From Fragilariopsis cylindrus CCMP1102 (taxonomy: Eukaryota; Bacillariophyta; Bacillariophyceae; Bacillariales; Bacillariaceae): a stretch of DNA of 64,000 nucleotides. The stretch lies in the NCBI GenBank assembly GCA_900095095.1, contig FMBT01000292.1:62001-126000 (forward strand), given 5' to 3'. The position numbers and the translations under genes were made by a program. Below, one piece after another: positions 27,352 through 39,500 of the stretch. Position 1 is the stretch's first letter; the number at the start of each line of letters is the position of its first letter. Below the pieces are notes generated by a model. It had not been told where the DNA came from and did not search any database. It worked only from the letters and a program-made list of their open reading frames with translations.

Positions 27352-27530
27352 AAGAAGAAGCGCTTTCAGCGGTCACGTCAGCTCCGGAGCTGCCTCACAA
27401 CAAAACACGATGTTTCCAAAAGAATGAGTCCAGAATAGATTTCTCTTCTGGACTTTGATTTTTCTACTAGCGCGCGCGTTGTATAAAAATAAATCGCTTG
27501 ATTCCTTTTTACAGCTTTAACACTCCTTGA
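27352..27530 (-). repeat. Split direct repeat a1 (179 bp), terminal
   Basis: Outer 5' end of the element, matching 17485-17663. On the plus strand it ends CACTCCTTGA and is followed by host sequence TTCGATTCATTCA that also flanks the other end. Confidence 0.93.
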
Positions 27531-27738
27531 TTCGATTCATTCATACCTTCTAGCCTTCCGTGACTGAATATTAATGTAAAAAAAAAATTGAATTGTTCAA
27601 AGTGTTTACAAATAATATTATTACAACATTTAACATCCATCCGATCGACACAACGAGAACGAAGTGGCGAGAAAGAGAAAGAAGACACAGAGAGATCCAG
27701 CCAAACAGAAAAAGTAACACCCCATAATCATATATTAA

Positions 27739-28284
27739 ATGTATGCCAAGATGAGATTGTACAATTCTAATTCTAATTATAGTAATCAAAGAAGCATTCT
27801 ATCTATTTTGCTATCATTATGGACGACGACGTATTATTGTTGCAACACAAGTATGGCTTTCGTATTAGTCGTCCCTGTACAGATTCCATCATTGTTTAAA
27901 TCACAACAAAATCAACAACGACATAATCATCATCAACATCAACATCAGCATCAACATCAACATCAACAATTCTCCTATAACAACAACAACAGCTATAATA
28001 AGAATGAAATCAATGAAGAAAATGAAGAAGAAAATAATAATAATAGTAATAATGACGATGGTGTTGTATCATTTGAAGATCTTGTGCAAGAGGCGACACA
28101 GGGGTCCGTTTGCTCCATCGGTGGTGATTTTGCTGGACTTGCTGCAACATTCAATCCAGGTGATGGTTCGTTCATTCCGATACCTGATTATCTTATACCC
28201 GACGCACTTAAAGAATGGGGACAAGAACCTAAATGTTTAGAGGTATTGGTAAGTGAAGATATTGTACACAACAACGAGAATGAC

Positions 28285-28316
<32 letters not shown>

Positions 28317-29211
28317 CGGACCTATGATGACTCGTGTCACAACGACGATTTTACCGGATGTTGGTTGTGGCGTTGATAATCTAGAAACAGTCATTGCCAG
28401 GGATGAGATTGATTTAGAATCACAATGGAGGAGTGGTGATAATATCATGATCAGCAACAATATCAACATGGCAGCGCTTAATAACTATGATAATACCAGT
28501 AATGATGATGATGATAATGATGTAGACGACATTATTGGACTGCAATATCCAATTGGTGATGATGAACTTCGATTAGAAACAATTTTTGGTCTTGATGACG
28601 ATGATGGACTAGTATCAAGAATACGAGTTGCAATTGACGTAGTTCCATCTCACGAAAATTTCGCCATACAAACTCCTATGGTGATAACATTAGAACGACG
28701 AACTAGTTCAATTAGTAGTGGTGGAACAATTTCAAATGGTGGTGGATTGGATGGACGGACAGTATCGATGTTATTAGGAGAACGATTACGAAGTTCGAAG
28801 ACGTTCGTAGATGAACCAACCACAACAACATCAAATACCGTTATGAGTATGGGTAGTGATGGAAACAATAATTACAACAGCAACAACAACAACAACAGTT
28901 ATCATCATCAATTTGGTAGTAGTATTAGTGATGGTAATAATGAAAATGAAAATGATATACATGTTGTGAACCTTCCGGCGAATATTAGTATCGCTTATGG
29001 TTGGTTACACAGCGATGAAGACAATGATAATGATAATGATTCTTGGATGATCCAGGTGGGTCATACTGGAACAACAACTCGACGGGTTGTCTCTCGACAA
29101 TTTATAGTAGCAGAAAATGGGGAACTACTAAACTTTGAAATACGGTCGTGGAATGAAGACTTTGATGACCAACAAAAAGAAGAAGAAGAACCAGTGATAT
29201 CTTATTATTGA
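27739..29211 (+). CDS. Unknown protein with signal-type leader, acidic and Asn-rich
   Basis: 490 residues from ATG 27739. A hydrophobic segment at about 18-36 (SILSILLSLWTTTYY) followed by CCNTSMAFV could be a signal peptide with a plastid-type S-M-A-F junction. Long low-complexity insertions (His/Gln, Asn, Glu, and an Asp run of about 13) separate blocks that look conserved: VVSFEDLVQEATQGSVCSIG, GDFAGLAATFNPGDGSFIPI, DYLIPDALKEWGQEPKCLEV, and a beta-rich C-terminus with WMIQVGHTGTTTRRVVSRQF. I do not recognise the family. It is divergent from the PH gene; the retrotransposon ends 208 bp upstream of its start. Confidence 0.65.
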
Positions 29212-29606
29212 TATTAATTTGCTTAAAATTCAATTAACCCATTCATCCCTTCAATTTGAGAATATAGATTTTCTACGATAACAAAAATCGTGGCCTTGTT
29301 AAAATATTTTTACAATCTATGATATTCTGCTTTGGCACAGAAGGTTACAAACCCTTGAAGAAATAGTGCATTCATTCTGATAAGATTTCACATAATGATA
29401 AATTAGCTACTGTATACCTGAAAATATTCACGGACGTCTTATCTCTCTTATTCAATCAAAATGCATCCTCTAAAAAAGCTACGAGACCGAGTGCTGGTTT
29501 CAATTAAGAAAGCATTCAGCTTCTCTTATTGAATATCGTGCTTCATCCAAAAGTGTCATCCATTTCTTTCGCATTTTTCTTAGATACCAATAGGATGGGG
29601 AGTTAT
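29212..29606. other. Intergenic region, nothing recognisable
   Basis: Spacer between the 3' ends of the unknown plus-strand gene and the minus-strand sulfotransferase pseudogene. It presumably contains 3' UTR sequence. Confidence 0.5.
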
Positions 29607-30600
29607 TTATTGACACAGATCTTCACTCCATGTGCTGAGTGCATCCTCAAAGAAGTCCTTGTTACTTACAACAACGTCTCTGGACTTAATAAATTTGTCA
29701 AGGATCCACCGTCTTGTTTCGGTCCCTTGCTGTAGGAGCTTCCTTCTAATGCCATCGTAACGAGGCTCACATATGTCAAAATATTCAGCGTATTCTCAAG
29801 CATTGACTGCATTTTTCTTTGGAACTTGACTGAAATCAACTAGGGTTTTTTTCAGTCTGAGGAACTCTTGCAGATCCAGCCTAAATTGCGCTCCTCGTGT
29901 CAAATTTTGGTCATGTAGCTGTTCCACTGTGTAAATAAATACCTTGAAAGGATTTGGAGATATACTCTTTGGCCATAGCTTTTCACTATTCAGCACGTTA
30001 TTCATTTCCACCGGACTCACAGTCACCTTAGCAATTTGCTGCAGGTAAAGCTCAAACCTTGCATGTGCAGTTGAAACACTCCCCCAGTGTTTTGTATCAT
30101 TCAATTCATATGGCTTTGGAATGGTCTCATTCACATTATAAATGTTAATATGGATAAAACAAAAAGAAAGCATCAGTAGGTAATTGCACACACATCAATG
30201 GAATGAATAGATAAATGATCAAGGATAGAATAATTTACACTTACCTATACTTGTAAAAGCTTTGGAACCACAACAGAGGATGCCTCACACCAGCCACAAG
30301 CCGCGTATGATCCAACAGCTTCGCAAAGTTGTCAATTGCGTCTGTAACTCTCACACAATGCTAGGGCATTTCATTCCATATTTCTGTCCAGACAGTGCCA
30401 TTGATGATACATTCTGTAACCAATTCAGCATTAGTTTATCACCATCATCACCATGAATTTAGCAAAACTCCTCAGGATGCATTTTTACCTCCAGGTGTTG
30501 CTCCAGAACATTTTTCAGGAAAGTTGTGCCAGATTTGGGAAACCCAACATGACTGCAAAGTCTGAATCAATCATGTCACCATTTTGCTGGAGAGATGCAT
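29607..30600 (-). pseudogene. Sulfotransferase pseudogene
   Basis: Pieces of one sulfotransferase are readable in order on the minus strand: the PAPS-binding loop HVGFPKSGTTFLKNVLEQ (about 30500-30550), VTDAIDNFAKLLDHTRL then VAGVRHPLLWFQSFYKYR (about 30245-30340), VSTAHARFELYLQQIAKVTV (about 30030-30090), and the C-terminal block EYFDICEPRYDGIRRKLLQQ with ...VVVSNKDFFEDALSTWSEDL ending at 29607. It is broken by an in-frame TAG near 30365, an in-frame TGA at 29796-29798, and a probable one-base deletion just before the PAPS loop. Two GT-starting gaps could be introns, but the second lacks an acceptor giving the right phase. Sulfotransferases move sulfate from PAPS to sugars or other acceptors. 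Decay looks moderate since the motifs remain clear. Confidence 0.8.
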
Positions 30601-31541
30601 CCCTCTGTCATGCTTTGTAGATACCTACATCTCGCAAGGGAAGTGCGACAATAATTAACAAGAAACCTGGTCCTGAATAGAAGAATAGATGTAGGGAGGC
30701 TGATACTGTGAGAAATTTTGCAACAGCGGTCGTCTGTTGTAGGGATTGCACTCTATTCTGTTGTAGGGATTGCCCTCTGTTGACCAATATTTTAGATGAC
30801 ATGATTCTTTGATACGTTTGGATGTTGTGTTGATGGCCAGAATTGTAGAAGGTTCATTCAGGTTCAGTATATATGCAGATACTTTGGACAAAGTTTTGGA
30901 AAAAGATCAGTGGTGAGGTACAGTAGTCTAATAGAGGGTGCACATATCTTGTTGTGTTTCTTCCATGGGATCGCAATAAAGGGGCAATACTTTTAGTTCA
31001 ACTTGCTTGTTGCGGATTGTATCTTCGTATCGGTACTGTAATGATTCAATTCACTTGTTGTAAATCCGATCTTCTTCTTGTCTGTATCAATTCGATTCAA
31101 TTCAATTCAATTCAATTCGCTTGTTGTGGATTGTATCTTCGTATTGGTACTGCTTGTTGTTTAAAGTTATCTTGGATTGAATTGGTTTGGTAAACAATAT
31201 CAGCTTACTATCGATTCAATTAGGTAACCATATTTCTTACCACTGATAAAGTGCTAATGCATTGAAATGACTAGATTCTTTATTATTATTTGTATTAGGG
31301 ACTGACTCGCAATGAGCGTGGATTTTTGTTCTTTTTTGTTCTTTTGTTCTTATATTTTTAGCTTTTCAAAAAATGATTTTTGATGACGTGATACTCCATC
31401 GGAAAATAACGTCTGTATTCTTTTTCCGGCTAGACTGGACCTGCGGGAATCGAATCCTGAATACTTTTGTTCGATTTTTACTTTTTATGTCAGTTTTCTT
31501 TAATTCTTGTTGTTTGAAATTTCCCTCGGACCGAGAGATAA
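30601..31541. other. Intergenic region with short local duplications
   Basis: No coding content. It contains a tandem pair of CTGTTGTAGGGATTGC near 30733-30775, a 34-bp direct repeat (31005-31038 and 31119-31152, two mismatches) and a TTCAA pentamer run near 31097-31117. The right end holds the 5' region of the F-box gene. Confidence 0.6.
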
Positions 31542-32978
31542 ATGAACTTGGATAAAATACACGACGAGGAATTAGAAAGGAAACAACTAAAAATGGTTTC
31601 CCTTCAGGATATTGCGGAGCATCAAGATATTTTCCAGCGCCATTTACTGACTTTCTTATCAAAACAAGAGGTCGGAAGGCTGCAATCTGTATCGAAATGT
31701 TTAAGGTCTTCGTTCGATGACGAGAATTGCTGGAAAGTTCTGTTCCAGCGTGATTTTGGGATCATTGGTAGAGAAGCACCGGAATATAATGCCCACACAA
31801 GGAGTTTTGATTCGTTGAGTGATCAAAAAAAATTCAAAGGAGCATATCAGGAGTGGGCGAAATGGCAATCACAGACTTGTTATGCGATCCAACCCCGACA
31901 TATGGTAATAGCCATTGATATTTGGACTCGTTGTAAAACTATACTAAAACGAAAGAAGTTAACCAAGATTTTGGAGTCCTTAGAACCACCACCCAGCAGA
32001 GAATTTTTTCAACGGGCCGCTGGAAAATTACCATCCTCTCTCGTCGCATTTTATGCTATTCACGCAGGACAATCCTCTTTAACTCCACGCAGCTCCGATG
32101 ATGATTTCTTTGCCGGCTTATTTGGAAGCTACTCATGTTACAACGACTTCTACTCCATGCGGCTATTGCATGTAAATGAATTCTCCTTAGATTCGGTTGT
32201 TAATTCCATCTTCATCGTTGGAATCAATTTGGGTATGCCAAGAAAGTCTTTGGTGATTGATTTTGGAAACAAAGAGAATCCCGATGGTTCTGTGTACATT
32301 ACACAGCCACAATCACACCCACACTTGCCAGGAGTGAGTCGTCATTTGTTTTGCCACAACGGAATCCTGTCATACCTTCAAACTTATGTTGAAAGACTTG
32401 AAAGTGGCATCTATGAGCCCTGTACAATTCATCCTGAATCTCCCCTATCAAGGGGTATCTGTCTATTTCCTGAAAAAGTAAGCGTTGCTGTCACTAACGG
32501 TGTGGAGGTACGAGCTAGTGCTCGGTGGTTTCCTGAACCTGGACATGGTCCTATGAATTTTGGATACAGTATCCGAATTTGTCTAGCAGAAAGTGATTCA
32601 CGTGATGGAGAAGTCTCCTGTCAACTTGTGGATAGGAATTGGGAATTTCATTATGAAGATGGAACAATTAATCGGGTGTCAGGTGAAGGAGCTGTAGGGA
32701 AACAACCTCTTTTTTTTCGACGGAACGATAGAAGTACAGGTTTTATAGACTTAGGACCGGCAGGAAATGGTGAAACGTATACCAATACTGTATTTTCATA
32801 TCAGTCTCAATCAGGTCCTGTTCCAGGTTCTCACTCGCTTGACGTTCTTAAAACTACCAACGCACGCGTTCGAGGGACCTTCAGCTTCCGCCCGGGAAGT
32901 ATACGAAAACCTACAGGACCACTCTTTCTGGTCGATGTTGGAGAATTTCCACTACATGTCGAACTTCCATTTTACTGA
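31542..32978 (+). CDS. F-box protein of FBXO3 type (F-box, SUKH-like, ApaG)
   Basis: 478 residues, single exon. An F-box-like motif at about 33-72 (HLLTFLSKQEVGRLQSVSKC...CWKVLFQRDF) should bind Skp1 in an SCF ubiquitin ligase. The middle (about 130-290) resembles the SMI1/KNR4 (SUKH) region found in FBXO3. The C-terminal part, about 315-475, is an ApaG (DUF525) beta-sandwich: VEVRASARWFPEP, YSIRICLAE, CQLVDRNWEFHYEDG, VSGEGAVGKQPLF and MRGTF-type strands (VRGTFSFRPG). The order F-box, SUKH, ApaG is that of eukaryotic FBXO3, so the role inferred is substrate selection for ubiquitination. ATG 31542 is the first in frame and gives a full F-box. Confidence 0.85.
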   Translation: MNLDKIHDEELERKQLKMVSLQDIAEHQDIFQRHLLTFLSKQEVGRLQSVSKCLRSSFDDENCWKVLFQRDFGIIGREAPEYNAHTRSFDSLSDQKKFKGAYQEWAKWQSQTCYAIQPRHMVIAIDIWTRCKTILKRKKLTKILESLEPPPSREFFQRAAGKLPSSLVAFYAIHAGQSSLTPRSSDDDFFAGLFGSYSCYNDFYSMRLLHVNEFSLDSVVNSIFIVGINLGMPRKSLVIDFGNKENPDGSVYITQPQSHPHLPGVSRHLFCHNGILSYLQTYVERLESGIYEPCTIHPESPLSRGICLFPEKVSVAVTNGVEVRASARWFPEPGHGPMNFGYSIRICLAESDSRDGEVSCQLVDRNWEFHYEDGTINRVSGEGAVGKQPLFFRRNDRSTGFIDLGPAGNGETYTNTVFSYQSQSGPVPGSHSLDVLKTTNARVRGTFSFRPGSIRKPTGPLFLVDVGEFPLHVELPFY

Positions 32979-33593
32979 TTGATATATAGTATTCAAACAA
33001 CCATTGAACTGCTTGGATGTTTTATTTTCTTGATTGGATGGAACAAGACAAACTATACCAGTATACATTATATTAGGGCAACTAGTTTATTAATGATTTG
33101 TGCACCGCATTCCTTATAGCGTCTATAATCTATATTATAATATGTAGCTACCGTAGTGCAAAAAAAATAATTAGATTGTGCTACATGCTATACTACACTT
33201 GCTCACATAACTGTGATACTGTAATGAATTCTTTCTTTTTCTTATATTTTGTTTTTTTAACGAGTCGAGTCAGGCGTGACTCTTCAGTCGTAACTCTTTA
33301 GTCGTGTATGCATGATGCACGTTTGACTGACCGTCGGAGCCACCAAAATCTTATTGATCGTCTCGTTGTATTTTTTTTGTACATTAACATTGCGATGGCA
33401 TGTTTTGATTGTGGATTATTCGATTTTCCGATTAAATCGCAAACAGAGAAAAAAGAGGAAAAAATACATCACATCTAGGCACGAGACGGCAAATACAGTA
33501 CTTGCTTTCTGGTGATTCACGAAAAATAGACCCATTATTCGTGCTCTACTCAATACCAATTATCGATTAGACAAGTAGAGTGTCGCGGAAGTA
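32979..33593. other. Intergenic region upstream of midasin
   Basis: About 615 bp with the 3' UTR of the F-box gene and the 5' region of the midasin gene. It holds a cluster of GTCGTGACTC-like short repeats at about 33257-33305; nothing else seen. Confidence 0.5.
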
Positions 33594-36500
33594 ATGAATT
33601 CGTTAGAAACAAGCGGTACGATGAAGGATAAGGATGGAGACACAGCTGATTCCTCGAAGGTTGATGTCGAAAAATATTTGTCCCACATTTGTAACGCGAC
33701 AAGAAAACTTATCCATGCGGACACAGAAGATAGCGACATCCACATGAAGGTAGAAAATGACGACGACGACGACGAGTTTATGAAAGAAGAGAACAAATGC
33801 TTGAATTCTCTCGATGGATATATCGATGTGATTGCTGAAAATCTATTAAAGGCCTGCAATCCGATGGTTTTGGCGAGTGGTGTTTCTAATTTACCTCCAA
33901 TGGATGATGGTACATTCAATGTTGACGAATATTTGGACCACGAAAACGACAACATTGTTCCGGAAGATTCTGATTTCTTATATAAGTACCGAAGATCAGA
34001 TTATCTGCGTCGTCTTTTGAGAATAATTGCTCCCATTTCTATGGAAGTGACAGCAAATATTTGTTCCACGTTGATGTCTGCTAAGAAACGAAGTAGTGGC
34101 TCCTCATCGTCAAGTGATAATCAGCAGCAAAAGCTTGCGTTTGTACTCTTAATCTCTCATTGGCTACCTGTTGCTCCTCATCTGACACCTATGGTAACAG
34201 AAGTGTTCGCTAGTATCGAAAATCCTTCGCGTGATATCATCCCTGCAAATGGCGATATTGACGTAAAAACTCAACAACAAATGTTTCTGGTTGCCGAAGC
34301 TCTGTACCAATTGTGCTCATTTTTCACAAATAATGGAGAAATATCTACTTTACGCCATTTAAGATGGGACTGGACCTTTGTCTTTAGCATGTTGCATGGT
34401 GCGGGAGATACGATAATGGACGACTCGTCTTTGGTTAACGATACACCTCCTTCTGAGAATGGAATATCTTCTTTCCTTCCTATTGCTCTGAATTGGTTCT
34501 CAGTACGAATACTAACCATGGTGATGGGCTGGAACTCGTCAATCACTAGTACTGTACTGAAAACTCAGAATGTTGAAGATGACCGAGTTCCATGGCAAAT
34601 ACACCCTTGGGAATTCGATCAAGAAGAGGTAGATATGGAGAAGGCATTTTTTCAACGACAGGTATTCCTTTGGAATAATCGTAGTGTTTTCAAATTGCCA
34701 TCCTCTGAGGACATCCAGACAGAGTTACGAATATCTCCCTATCTGTCGAAAGTTGGGTCTGGAATCATTATGTACAAACACGGTACGTTGCGAGGATGTA
34801 TAGATACAACTGTACGTGGCACCAGCGACGGCGATGACGCCAGGGCAAATCAAACTGAAAGTTCGACAGGTGCAGGCAATCTTGTACTCACAGCCACCAC
34901 ATATAGAAATCTATCATTGCTGGGGGCAGCCATGTGCCATTATCCGCAGCCCCCGCCAATTTTGGTTTGTGGTCCACATGGCTCCGGCAAATCAAGCTTA
35001 ATTCGTGAGCTTTTACGATTATGTGGACCGAAAGAATCGCTCATTGAGTTTCATATTGACGAGGAAACAGATTCGAAGACCCTGATTGGATCTTATACGA
35101 CAACTGATGTTCCTGGTGAATTTTCCTGGCGGGCTGGGGCATTAACCAATGCCTCTCGGGAGGGACGATGGGTACTTATTGAAGATCTTGACTGTGTCCC
35201 TGTGGAGATCCAGGCTGCCCTTGCAAAACTTTTTGAAGAAAGGATGATACCACTCGGTAACGGAAAGTATGAACGTTGTCATCCTAACTTCAGGATCTTT
35301 GCTACATGCACTACCAATGCATCAATTGGAGGACGAGATAGACACAGCCTTCGTATTGGGAACCATAGAGGTGGAGGGAAACAGATTTTGAATCCTTCCT
35401 ACTGGAGAAATGTCCATGTCAAGCCTATGCCATATTCAGAGCTGAAAGAGGTTGCAGTGTCACTTTATCCCGACGTACCGATATCCGTGGTTGAATCGGC
35501 CATGACTCTTTTGCAAGCTCTTGATCGAAGTGGGCGTGAGCATACCGTGAATGAAAAAGATGATAATTCTGAGGGAGATAATGCCAATGACGTCGAAAAA
35601 AATGCAGCAAGAGTGACCAAGATCTGGACTGGTGGGAGAATACCGTCTGTTCGGGATCTATTCAAACTTTTATCAAGAATATCCAACGGGATGTGTTTCG
35701 AGAAGAATACACTTTACATCACAGAGGCCCAACGAACACTGTGTATGGCAGAAAGTGTAGATATCTTCATGGCGTCGTGCCCGAATCAGCAAGTTAGAGA
35801 AGAATTTATTGGTTTGGTTGCCGCGCCTGTATGGGGGATAACTGGAGATCTTGCATTCGCGTATATTATGGTTAGAAAACCAACGGTGCTTATGGGCACA
35901 AATTTTTTTGAAATTGGGCGTGCTAAGTTTGATATAACAAAATCCATTGGATACTCCGAAGAGCCTTCCACGACCTTTGCTCAAACAAGTCATGCCTTGA
36001 GACTCATGGAGTCAATAGCAGTTTGTGTCAGGGAAAATGAACCAATCCTTCTTGTGGGCGAGACAGGTTGTGGGAAAACAACAGTCATACAACAACTTGC
36101 CGCATCTTGTGAGAGGACGCTAATTGTCCAAAATCTATCGCTACAAACAGATTCAACAGACCTGTTGGGAGGTTATCGACCCCTTGAGATCCAGAACGTT
36201 GCCAGAAATGTTTACAAGGACTTCGTCGACACTTTCGTATCAAGTTTTTCGCGGAAACAGAACCTAAAATTCCTTCAGTACGCATCTTCAATGCTTGAGA
36301 AGTCAAATTGGAAGAAACTTTCTCAATCTTTCAAAAAGGCGGCACAACTTGGATTGCAAAAGATGAAAGAACGTCAAGAAAACCAGGATATCCTTTTGTC
36401 AGATTCCATGGTAGAAACTTGGCAAAATTTTGCGAAGAAAGCAGAACGATTCGAACGTCAGAGAGTATCCTGTGATGCTGGTCTTGCTTTCGAGTTTGCA

Positions 36501-39500
36501 GAAGGTGCATTAGTGGATGCTATTCAAACTGGAAAATGGTAAGGTCGACGCTCCATAATGTAAGACTAGGTGATAAATTCCGATCCATTTGCTAACAATT
36601 TGTTCTTCTTCTTTCTGCTATTTGTAGGGTTCTACTCGATGAGTTAAATCTTGCTTCCTCTGACACGCTACAACGGCTGTGTGGTCTGTTAGATGAGCCA
36701 ACTGGTAGTCTTACGTTAACAGAACGAGGAGATGACACTGCTATCAGACGACACCCAAACTTCCGACTATTCGCAGCGATGAATCCAGCAACTGATGCTG
36801 GCAAGAAAGACCTCCCATCAAGTATCCGTTGTCGATTTTCAGAGCTTTATGTTGACGAATTACTCGATCCTATTGAGTTAAGACTGGTTGCAGCGCGATA
36901 CCTTGATGGAGTTCTACCTATCAATGGGAATTCCCCCGAACACACAGACATCGTCATATGTGCTGTAGACCAGTACCTACGGTGTCGAGAACTTGCGGAG
37001 ACTACGCTTTCGGACGGAAACGGTCATAAACCGAGATACACATTGAGAACAATGTCGCGCGCTCTCAATGCAGCTAGAACCCTGGTTTTACAGCAACGCA
37101 TTCCTTTACGAAGGGCCATTTTTGAAGGCTTTCAGCTTTCTTTTGAAGGAATTCTTGATACCGGCTCGATAAAAGCTATAAGAAAAATATTGACAAAGGC
37201 TTTTTTGAAAGAAGAGGCAAAGAAAATCGACTTGGACCATCCGGGTAGGAGACCTGGAGGAAAGGATAGTCAAAATGACTACGTAATTATTAAACCATTT
37301 TGGATCAAAGCTGGACCATTGGAGATAGTTGACTGGTCCGAGACTGGAGCAAATGGGAAATCAAAGTTCATTCTTACACCCACAGCTTCAACGAACCTAC
37401 GGAGGCTAGCCCGTGCTCTAGCAACTGGACCGTGGCCAATATTACTAGAAGGACCGACATCGAGTGGAAAGACGACGCTTGTTGAGTACATAGCAGCGAG
37501 ATGCGGGCACCATGTTGTAAGAATCAACAATCATGAGCACACTGACGTTCAGGAATACACTGGATCATTTGCTGCTGATCAGAATGGATCATTATCATTT
37601 CGAGACGGCATTCTTGTGCAAGCGCTCCGGCTAGGACATTGGGTGATCCTGGATGAGCTAAATCTTGCTCCCAGCGAGGTGCTAGAAGCTCTGAATCGGC
37701 TTTTGGATGACAATAGAGAACTATATTTGGCTGAAACAAACGAGACTGTGAAACCCCATCCCAGTTTTCGACTGTTTGCGACACAGAATCCTTCGGGCGC
37801 ATACGGAGGTAGAAAACCTCTGTCAAGAGCATTTCGCAATCGCTTTGTTGAGCTTCATGTTGGTGACATCCCCTGTGATGAAATGTCTATGATTTTGGAG
37901 AAGAGGTGCGGTTGTCCTCCTTCGCACGCCAAACTTCTGGTGAAAATTATGATTGATCTTAGGCACAAAAGAAGTAAAAGCAACATTTTCCTTGGAAAGG
38001 ATAGCTTTATAACACCGAGAGATTTGCTCAGATGGGCTGAGCGCCAAAGTGGATCAAAACATGATTTGGCTGAGCATGGGTATATGATCTTAGCAGAGCG
38101 ACTTCGGTCGGAAGAAGAGAAAAAAATGGTCCGTGACGTCCTTGAGGAACACACTAAGGTAAAAATCGATTTGGAACGACTCTACTATGGTGAAAATTCA
38201 GAAGCGAAACAGCTTCTTGATAAGTCTCTACCAGCGGCCCAGCTTCAAAGCAACCATCTTATTGCATCTATTGCACCAACAAGATCGATGTTGCGACTAA
38301 TACATTTGGTGTTGAATTGCGTGCGACAGAGAGAGCCAGTTCTCTTAGTTGGAGGTACGTAGTATTTTTTGCATGAGTTTTTGTTACGATAAATCATTCT
38401 TCTTTTTCTAATTAAGCGTTTTCTATTTCTTCAGACACTGGTTGTGGGAAGACTACTGTCATCCAGCTGCTGAGTTTTGTGTTGAATCAGACGCTTTATG
38501 CTGTAAATTGTCATGCGACAACAGAGACTTCTGATCTGATTGGAGGGCTTCGCCCCGTACGGGGACGAGATGCAATTAAGAAGAAGATTGCCGCGAAATT
38601 AACAAAGTTGATACAAAAGTGGCCCTACGATGATATGCTCGACGATCTGAATCTACATGAGTACACTCCTGTAGATGATTGTGATACACGAGATTTGGAG
38701 CTGTATGACGTTGAAACAATGGTAGCACTTGCCAAAACCATATCTTCGAGAAGACCTGAAATTTTAGATGAACAATGTACCAATGAGCGTACAAAGAAGA
38801 AGAGAAGAATTATAGAATCGAGCTCACCTAGCAATAGTGACAGTGATCGTTCAGCAAACGATGTAGAATCGCTTGCTATGATTGTGGTGGAAATTGAAGA
38901 GCTTGGACGGCGCTTCAGAGCCCTATTTGAATGGTCTGATGGTCCGCTTGTCAAAGCCATGAAGTCAGGGGAATTGCTGCTTTTGGATGAAATGAGTCTT
39001 GCCGAGGATGCTGTCCTGGAACGACTAAATTCTGTACTAGAACCATCAAGATCACTTGTCCTTGCAGAAAAGGGTGACGATGGCTCGTCAACCATAGGAA
39101 AGGACAATCGCATCATTGTAGCTCATGATCAGTTTCGAATCTTTGCCACAATGAACCCAGGAGGAGACTTCGGCAAAAGAGAATTAAGTCCAGCTTTACG
39201 CAGTCGCTTTACAGAAATATGGGTTCCATCTATCACAGAAAGGAGCGATTTCGAGGTAGTCCTAGGACGATCGTTGGCGCCCAGCATAAGTCAGCAAATC
39301 AATACACAACAATCATCGATTATAGGCTGCATTCTTGATTATGTCGAATGGTTTAATTCGGATGTCTGTGGTGTACCTGCGAGTCCATTTGCTGGTTACT
39401 CTTTGTCTTTGCGAGATATTCTTTCTTGGGCTCACTTTATCGTGGAGGCAAGAAAGTCAAATGCGAACCTCGCAATGTGGGATGCACTATACCACGGTGC

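Larger units (their letters stand above)
17196..27530 (-). mobile_element. Complete tyrosine-recombinase retrotransposon (DIRS superfamily, split-direct-repeat type)
   Basis: Read on the minus strand the order is: repeat a1 (27530-27352), a short Gag-like ORF, Gag-like ORF, RT-RNase H ORF, tyrosine recombinase ORF, an extra ORF, then b1 (17930-17663), a2 (17663-17485), a 21-bp spacer and b2 (17463-17196). This a1-ORFs-b1-a2-b2 arrangement is the split direct repeat known from PAT/Ngaro-type elements; the b1-a2 junction reproduces the head-to-tail junction of a circular intermediate. The repeat pairs look identical by eye (179 bp and 268 bp), and the main ORFs are intact, so insertion was recent. 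There is no integrase and no LTR pair. Base composition is higher in GC than the host genes around it. The element lies between divergent host genes. Confidence 0.93.

Noticed and set aside
29796-29798. UGA in the sulfotransferase as a selenocysteine or recoded codon
   Set aside because: The position is not a known catalytic Cys/Sec site, a second stop (TAG) and a frameshift exist upstream, and no SECIS-like structure was noted; simple decay is the better reading.
31438-31465. B-box-like GGAATCGAATCC near the F-box gene start
   Set aside because: The flanking bases do not form a T stem on either strand and no matching A box or acceptor stem was found.
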